27,500 nt of DNA from Sphaeroforma arctica JP610 (taxonomy: Eukaryota > Opisthokonta > Ichthyosporea > Ichthyophonida): positions 137,152-164,651 of the forward strand of contig NW_014040500.1 of NCBI RefSeq assembly GCF_001186125.1. Reading direction: 5' to 3'. A program made the translations under genes and the position numbers. Shown one piece after another: positions 21,365 through 27,500 of the stretch. Within the stretch, counting starts at the first letter, position 1, and every line of letters begins with the position of its first letter. The notes below the pieces were generated by a model. The model was not told where the DNA came from. It ran no database searches and saw nothing but the letters and a program-made list of their open reading frames with translations.

Positions 21365-21690
21365 GCCGAGTGTTAAATAAAATTCTAAAAATTTTCTATC
21401 TATTTCTAGCCTCAATTGTTAGGCAATCGAGAAAATGACTACATATTGTCTACGGGTCTCCCACTATATACTGTCAGCTTTTTCTGGCCGGATCCTGTTT
21501 CAATTTTTCCAAGTCCTCCCATCACACTCATGTCTGCCGCGGTGTGCCATATCCCAGGTAGCTATTCTATGGCCATTACCAATCAGAACTATTGTTGAAA
21601 TTAGTATTTCAGTATCCACTAACAACGAGGCCGGAGTACGGCCTCTCACACGGCAACTTGTCCACCTGTTTAACTTTCTAAAGATTGCTC
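21365..21690 (-). repeat. Possible terminal repeat next to the DIRS-like gag start
   Basis: It begins TGTTAAATAAA and contains TATCTATTTCTAGCCTCA, comparable to TATTTATTTCTGACCTCA at about 17647. It contains CTGGCCGG in a similar place and GGCCTCTCACACGG near its end. The resemblance to the 15656/17600 family is patchy and may be only the shared layout of polyadenylation region and U3. Confidence 0.25.
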
Positions 21691-22140
21691 TTTATTTTCT
21701 ATAAACAAATAAAAGAAGATTTTAGAAATAAAATATAACATTACTGTAATAATTTGAGATCGATAGAAATATACTATTAATGATCTATTAAAAATTTGGA
21801 AAAATACGAAAACCCATATTAGAAAAATATGTTCTTGCCCTTTACTATTCTAAATGTTGCTTGATTCCGGGTATGTTAAAATGTGTGGGAATGGTATACA
21901 TATTAGGAATGAAGTATTTTTATACAACTTTGTTTTAACTTTGTTTTAGAGATCAAATGTATATTTGGGTATAAACAAAAAGAAATAAAATATAGGTCAG
22001 TGGTATTTTGGAAGGTTTGTATTTATGTCTGGCGGCGTCAGTTCAATTCCTTGTAAAAAAAAATTCTCCACTACTAATAATCGCGCTGACAACCTTATTG
22101 TAACAACAAATACGAAATGGAAGTATATATTTTATATGTA
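21691..22140. other. AT-rich spacer, nothing recognised
   Basis: A/T-rich sequence with short AATAAAA runs. No coding frame or structured RNA is supported. Confidence 0.5.
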
Positions 22141-22142
22141 GA

Positions 22143-22327
22143 GGGGATTCACTAAACACTACCCCGTGGATATGTAGATTCCACTAATCACTACCCCGAC
22201 GATTACAACAGTACGTTTTCTTGTCGATCACTTAGTAAATATATCCTCAAACCCTACCATATTTTCTAGGGGTAGTGATTAGTGAAATCACATCATTTTA
22301 GGGTAGTAAATAGTGGATTTTGAGGGG
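22143..22327. repeat. Nested inverted repeat, MITE-like or transposon terminus
   Basis: The inner arms 22178-22197 and 22269-22288 are inverted copies with 19 of 20 bases paired (ATTCCACTAATCACTACCCC and its complement). The outer arms 22147-22164 and 22301-22318 pair at about 14 of 18. All four arms are versions of one word, CACTAATCACTACCC, so the unit can fold into a long hairpin of about 185 bp. It ends 66 bp from the stop codon of the neighbouring MULE transposase. Confidence 0.7.
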
Positions 22328-22392
22328 CGGGTTGAGAAAGCTTGTGATAGAGTTCATATACAAGTTTTTCACATGCGAATTAATTTCCTTCT

Positions 22393-25300
22393 TTATTCTG
22401 GTTCTGACGATGTACAAGTCTTGGCAGTGTGATACTTCGCCGAACATATTTTGCATATTCGTGGATTTTCTTTGCGCTTGTATTCACGTCGATTCCTGGC
22501 ACGTCGACCTTTTTTACGCCCTCGATGTCCAGGATTGTTTGGAGGATATACCTAACATACTTTGCTCTCGATATCGAGTTCATTTGGAATTTGAAGAGTC
22601 TCCGAATACTGCTTCACGTGTGTCTTGATATGAAATACAGGGCTGCACCTGAACATTTAAAACAATGGTGGAAATATAGTAAATATAGAGGAATTTCGCT
22701 CAAACTTAAAATAGGTGAAACCAGTAAAATCAAGTGACTTACCATTTCTCATCTTGTAAGTTGTACTTTTCTTTGAATTTATCATACTCCCGGGAGTTGT
22801 CCAATGCTAATGTCATCAGAGTTCTGCCTCCGTGTACACATATCATTCCCAACGCTTCTCGACGCAAGCATGCGCAAACCGATACACCTAGAGTGTGTGA
22901 AATAAAACGTTCGTTAATGTGAATTCTGCCTACAGAAGTGGCTGGTTATTAACATGCTTGACAACGCAAAACAAACCAAAATCATTAGACCTACCATTAG
23001 ACTTCAACGTTACTGAATACCGACCATGTACGAGTTCGTCTCTCAAGTCTTGAATAGTTGCCATGACACAGTCCTTTGAAACTGTAGTAATTCCATGTAG
23101 AAAAGTCATCAGTGGTAATTCGAGAGTTTGGAACAGAGTTTGTTAAAGAGATAATTATCTCATTAAGAAATAACAAGTACCTTTTCTATCTCATTAAGAG
23201 ATGACACGTACCATTAGTCAGCAGTACTTTGATCTTTGAACCAGTCAACTCCCGTATGTATTGTATGTGTTGTAGTGCGGGTTTCGGTCAGTGTATGACC
23301 GAGTGTATATAGGCTTAAAGACTCAACTTGTCGACGATAGAACTTATCAGCAACGTACGTCAAGAATCCTCGGTTGAAACTCACCTAGTAATGAGTAAGC
23401 GTTAATCGATGCGAAGTATGAATTATACATGTCTCATAAATGCATCAATTCAAGCGCAGAAATATATCACAAACATATCAATTCAAGCACATAAGTTTAT
23501 CACAAACATATCAATTCAAGCACATAAGTTTATCACAAACATACCGGTCCCAAGCTACGTAACAGGACGAGTACGCCGTTTGTCTGTTCTGCTGAATTGG
23601 AAGTCACATCGCCAAACCTGCAAATATTGATTTCTAGTATGTGTACGAATTGATTAGAAAATATAATTATTGCGATCGATATCCACAGTATAAAAGAATT
23701 CAACCCACCCACTGCTGCTGCGATAGTATCAAACTCACCAGGGTCTGCAGAGGTGTGTGCAAATATAGTGTATTCCTTTCTATGCTTCAGCAGGATCCTG
23801 GCGACTTCTTTGTGTCCTCGATTCTGTATTTCTTGAATGTAGTGCTGAAGTGTGTGCCAGCAAATACAATTTATAAATTGTTCTCAGCTTATCAGGGTTT
23901 TGCACATATCGGTAATTCACAAATAACTACACTACAGAATTACAGAAAAAAGCATACCTTGAATTCCTCATCAACTGGTGTGACTGCCGACTGGTACATT
24001 TCATCCAGAGTTTCTTAATTGTACTGGAATCCCTTTTTCGATGCTAGTGTCGCTACATTGTCACGAAAGTGTTTCTCGCACCTAGCCCATAAATTATAGC
24101 AAGTAGCCAATTTACCATTTTGATATTAGTATTCAACGTGGAAATAAAAGAGAATAAAGAAGCCTATCAATAGAGATAAACTGAGATTAGCATTCGGTCC
24201 AACACACCTGGCTATCGGGAACTGATGACTATCTTTTGTTTTTATCAGACCTTTATCTTTGTCTGCGATAGCAATCTTACAATCCGGGAAATCTACCTTT
24301 TATCTCTCACAGAAGCTGTCCCACCCGATGTGGTTTTCTGTCGGTAGTTGACTCCATGCGCATGGAACATTTTGATTATTTGCATCCTTGCAAGTCATCA
24401 CAGCGATAACACCTTCAATGGTGATTGGTGATTTTTCTTTGACATAAATATACATGATGCCAGACCGGATTTAAAAAAAAAATAGCTAGAAAATGAAGAA
24501 TATTTAAAACAGCAGCGAGGCTTACCTCGAAGATCGTTTTTCAGAAAAGTACAGTCCAGCACGCTCACATGTCTAGAATATCGCCAGAAATGCTTGCACG
24601 CGGATGGCGCAAAGTAAGAGCTATTAAACATCACTGAATCTTTCTGTTGGACACAACCACATTTAACTAAAGAGAGAATATATGTTCCATATCTATCTGC
24701 TTCACAGCATTTTCGAACGAACTCTGGGAACCGCGGATATTCTGACACGATTGTCGACAAAAAGTCCATGCGACCTGCATATATGAAGTATCAAAATGAG
24801 TGCAAGGTTATAGATATATAAAAGGCAATCGATAACTAATATTTGTCAACCACGGTAACAATGCCAACAACAATAAAATAGTAATTGATTTGAAACCTAC
24901 CAGAAAGTAAGAAGTTCTGCATTTGACCCCTTTTAATGTCATTCGGATCATCGAGCTTCGTTTTGAGACCAGCGGCGCTGTAGTTGAGAGAAGGGAGAAT
25001 ATAAAGGTATTATCAATATGAGGTAGATGGTATCTAAACGAGCATGTGTGATAAAATTGCAGCGGGGGTAATATAACTCTCACCTGCTAAATTGACCAAA
25101 TTTGAATACTTCGAGTGTTTTGCCAAAACGAGAGGACTTCATATGTCTGAGTTGTACATTTCTGTTCCTTGAGGCTGGTTCTCTATCGCAATCTTTCGAA
25201 TGATCTTTACTTACAGTACATTTCCACATCAATTATAGCCCCCTCTCACGTACACGGGCACACCGTTGTGTTGATAATCACAGCCGGGCGTAGCGCACAT

Positions 25301-25665
25301 ATATCGTCTCCGCGGTTTCTTTCTTTCCGCCATTATCACGGAGTCTGTATAGTATATTAGCACAGTATTGTGGGGATATAATATATCCTACTGATAGTAG
25401 AGTATTAAATAGTTTGCGAGGGACCGACGATAAACTAACTCAAAACCGCTCAAGAATGTGCACGCCACTATCATCAAAATTATCACTTGAAACTTACAAT
25501 ACAGCTTTCCGCATTCGCTAGGCGTGGGCATACACCGCATCTATGAAAACATCTTCATCCTTGAATGTCACGTTGCTCTTCACTGTTCCTAGGTAAAGAG
25601 CGTAAGATTCGTGCTCCAACCCATCACGGTCCGAGATATACACACAACACTCACTGCGAAGAATT
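22393..25665 (-). pseudogene. Mutator-like (MULE) transposase, intron-dense and decayed
   Basis: About 12 exons are visible: 25498-25665, 25084-25344, 24901-24977, 24526-24774, 24208-24485, 23958-about 24120, 23739-23844, 23545-23617, 23212-23384, 22995-23081, 22743-22887 and 22393-22648. Most junctions keep phase. Domains in order are an N-terminal MULE region (TFKDEDVFIDAVYAHA, WKCTVSKDH) and the DDE core with HVSVLDCTFLKND, GVIAVMTCKDANNQNVPCAW and FPDCKIAIADKDKGL. These are followed by LWARCEKHFRDNVA and FGDVTSNSAEQTNGVL. A SWIM zinc finger (VCACLRREALGMICVH) and a basic tail with a CCHC knuckle (CKICSAKYHTAKTC) close the protein. The two Asp and the likely Glu of the triad are present. 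About seven in-frame stops occur, in exons 25498-25665, 25084-25344 (two), 24208-24485, 23958-24120, 23212-23384 and 22393-22648. There are one-base frame slips near a T10 run (about 24473) and at two other junctions, so the gene is dead or badly sequenced. The first exon joins the upstream peptidase exon in phase. Confidence 0.85.
23444..23542. repeat. Three tandem 33-bp copies inside a transposase intron
   Basis: The unit ATCAATTCAAGCACATAAGTTTATCACAAACAT occurs three times in register; the first copy has a few differences. The array abuts the splice donor of exon 23545-23617, so the array begins at the start of that intron. The plus-strand open frame across it is a by-product. Confidence 0.9.
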
Positions 25666-25850
25666 CTAGAAGATAATGTGAGGCAAAATATAATTCAACC
25701 CCTACAAGTCAAATTGATCTAGGTCGTACGCATTCTTTCAAATAATCAGAATAAAAGTCATGCAGAATTAGATGCGCAATAGTCTGCACATAATTGCAAA
25801 AATAATAATCGACATAAATACTTAACAACCGAATGAATGAATTAACATAC

Positions 25851-26875
25851 CTTTTTTATTCTTCCCTGTATTTGTCTGCTCGTGATATACTTTCTCTGAG
25901 ACTTCCAGGATTTACAGGCGAAATCAAATTCTGTAGAAGCTGAATGCTATTGGAGTCGGCCATGTCATCTTGGAGAAAACCCTCTAAAAAGGTTGGTCTT
26001 TCATCTCTTGTCATAGAAGGGATAACACGTGATAGCACCTCTACCCTTTCTCTTTTAGAACTGATTTGGAACCTGTGGGTAAGTTGATCCACGAGTTCTT
26101 TACTCGGGAGCTCATCCTGCCACCCTGAAGTTTCATTGAGCTCAGACCAACTCGTGCTTCTCTGTATGTTCTGATCATTGTCGTATTCATACAGCTCCTC
26201 TATTGGGATACTACCATCAGTCAGAAACATATCTGTCTCAGATTCTGATCCTGTAGTAGATCGTGCTTCTGAATCGGCACTCAAACTGATGTAGTCATCG
26301 ACGGTCTCTCTCGTTGATTCGAAATCCTGGTTCTGGTCCACAACACTGGATTTGCTCTTGTCTTCCTCCAAGATGTGAAAACCGTCTGATTCGACAGCAA
26401 CATCTTCTAATGTAGTATTATTATCCATAGAGGTACGATCTTGCTTAACTGCATTCCAACAGAAGTAGAAGAATGAGTGAATTCGTGTTCTCTCGTTATA
26501 TATATCTTGAATAGTTGATTCAACGGGCTGATCTAGGAATTGGCGCGGATTCACTAAAAATAAATGCAAATTAAGCAGTGTGTGTACACCGCAGTCGAAA
26601 TTATTGTCTTGGCTTGATACCTCAAGATGAATTGGAGGGTTCTCGCTAGACCACTTAAAGTTAAGGGTTGACTCAATCCTTTGTTTGTAATAGTACGGTG
26701 TCGTTGAACCATCCATGCTATCCAGAATGTACACTGGCACGCAAGGATATACCAGTTGCTTGGCCATATCCAACACCACAAGGGACCAATGAACATGGCC
26801 AGGGTTTGCGATGAAGATCAGAAACTGTATGCTGGGCAAGTCTACACGACGGAAATGATTTAGATAGTTCCCCAA
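25851..26875 (-). CDS. Ulp1/SENP-like (C48) cysteine peptidase with acidic tail
   Basis: An open frame of 339 codons ends at TAA 25856-25858. The peptidase core lies in residues 1-110, numbered from the GNYLNHFRRVDLP start: His29 in GHVHWSLVVLD, Asp52 in VYILDSMDG, Gln89 in SSQDNNFDCG and Cys95, with the family's Q-x5-C spacing. Ulp1/SENP enzymes cleave SUMO or related modifiers. Residues 150-339 are acidic and Ser-rich with no recognised domain. The listed start is not a true start: the frame runs into the upstream duplicated copy and the real N-terminus must lie further right. The exon continues 5 nt past the stop to a donor (AAAAG|GTATGT, exon end 25851) that matches in phase the acceptor of the first MULE exon at 25665. 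It may be the N-terminal domain of a fused transposase or a cargo gene of the same element. An unrelated neighbouring host gene is less likely. Confidence 0.8.
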
Positions 26876-27149
26876 AATATTGTCTTGGCTTGATACCTCA
26901 AGATGAATTGGAGGGTTCTCGCTAGACCGCTTAAAGTTAAGGGTTGACTCAATCCTTTATTTGTAATAGTACGTTGTCGTTGAACCATACATGCTATCCA
27001 GAATTTACACTGGCACGCAAGGATATACCAGTTGCTTGGCCATATCCAACACCACAAGGGACCAATGAACATGGCCAGGGTTTGCGATGAAGATCAGAAA
27101 CTGTATGCTGGGCAAGTCTACGCGACGGAAACGATTTAGATGGTTCCCC
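26603..27149 (-). repeat. Tandem duplication, period 276 bp, inside the peptidase core
   Basis: Copies 26603-26873 and 26879-27149 are about 97% identical (about eight differences seen). The period of 276 is exactly 92 codons. Each copy encodes the stretch from NHLNRFRRVDLPS through HVHWSLVVLD and ILDSM to SSQDN. Only the left copy continues into the catalytic Cys. The right (5') copy has a TAA in place of the Tyr before ILDSM. Confidence 0.95.
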
Positions 27150-27391
27150 TTCCAGCTGGATCCGATTTTTTTTCGACAACTTTACGAATGACCTTGCAGT
27201 ACTCATGATCTCGCCGCACATCCGAGCACCGGCTGTCATTGCTGTGCCATTCAGGTATTTGTACCGTGCCTTTTCGTGTACTTCAGTAGATACACGGAGC
27301 ATCTGTGGGATAAGACGTACGTCATCATCATCTTTATAAGTTCTCAGCTCCCCAGTGCAGAAGCTCTTCACTTTCTTATATTTGCCGCAGT
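27150..27391 (-). CDS. N-terminal piece of the Ulp1-like gene
   Basis: An open stretch upstream of the duplicated core reads NCGKYKKVKSFCTGELRTYK, later VRLIPQMLRVSTEVHEKARY and MSTARSFVKLSKK. A TGA closes the frame upstream at about 27402, so the exon may begin at an AG near 27390. It is in the same direction as the peptidase. The frame differs by one base from that of the peptidase after an A8 run (27166-27173). The region preceding the His in Ulp1 proteins normally includes the W..D..I motif, which is not recognised here. The peptide is probably a linker or N-terminal extension. Confidence 0.45.
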
Positions 27392-27402
27392 TAAAAATTC
27401 AC

Positions 27403-27500
27403 ATTCCACTATCGATAGACCCCGAGGCTACTGCAAATTGAAAGTACCTCATTATCTTCAGTTTGGAATAGTACTATATATATTTATAGATTTATAGATA
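27403..27500. other. AT-rich right edge
   Basis: Short non-coding stretch ending in TATATATTTATAGATTTATAGATA. It contains TTCCACTATCGATAGACCCCGA, loosely like the inverted-repeat word at 22178, but in the same orientation. Confidence 0.3.

Noticed and set aside
22041-22050. GTTCAATTCC, like a tRNA T-arm
   Set aside because: No acceptor stem, D-arm or anticodon arm can be laid out upstream; it is an isolated word.
23409-23630. Plus-strand frame with IQAHKFITNIS repeats
   Set aside because: It is produced by the three 33-bp tandem copies inside a transposase intron.
22393-25665. Alternative genetic code explaining the transposase stops
   Set aside because: All three stop codons occur in frame, and neighbouring genes end normally at TAA, so decay or sequence error is simpler.
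27403-27440. Possible right terminal repeat of the MULE
   Set aside because: The CCACTATCGATAGACCCCGA word resembles the left repeat only loosely and lies in the same, not inverted, orientation.

Overview
The window is eukaryotic, AT-rich and crowded with transposable elements. Genes have spliceosomal introns with GTATGT/GTAAGT/GTGAGT donors and AG acceptors. No rRNA gene, complete tRNA gene or CRISPR array is visible. The host cannot be named from the sequence alone. Intron-bearing genes together with Ty3/gypsy, Ty1/copia, DIRS-like and Mutator-like elements fit an alga or another protist with a repeat-rich genome, but that is inference.

Left part (1-3236). The last two exons of an FtsJ-type RNA 2'-O-methyltransferase gene run rightwards (256-400 and 1369-1488). 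A worn copy of the start of the first of these exons lies about 150 bp upstream. The gene's last codons are also the first lines of a roughly 100-bp minisatellite (1472-1994), followed by a second repeat family and a weak candidate exon with a C2HC zinc-finger-like motif.

Ty3/gypsy fossil (3237-9381, minus strand). This is a structurally complete LTR element with 495-bp LTRs, a 4-bp target duplication and gag, protease, RT-RNase H and integrase regions, all broken. Two further decayed coding regions of unknown origin follow (10395-11400 minus, 11925-12359 plus).

Nested retroelement cluster (13.7-21.7 kb). A plus-strand gag-protease fossil is split by a solo-type LTR. A truncated Ty1/copia pol tail abuts a second LTR of the same family. 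A DIRS-like gag-RT-RNase H fossil lies to its right, with a possible distant third terminal repeat.

Right part (22.1-27.4 kb, minus strand). This is the most interesting locus. It holds a Ulp1/SENP-type (C48) cysteine peptidase with His, Asp, Gln and Cys in place. The peptidase exon can be spliced in phase to an intron-dense (about 12 exons) Mutator-like (MULE) transposase ending in a SWIM zinc finger and a CCHC knuckle. The order would be Ulp1 peptidase, then MULE transposase. The transposase part has several in-frame stops and frame slips, whereas the peptidase part is open for 339 codons. The peptidase core also carries a recent in-frame 276-bp tandem duplication. A nested inverted repeat just beyond the transposase 3' end is a candidate terminal structure.
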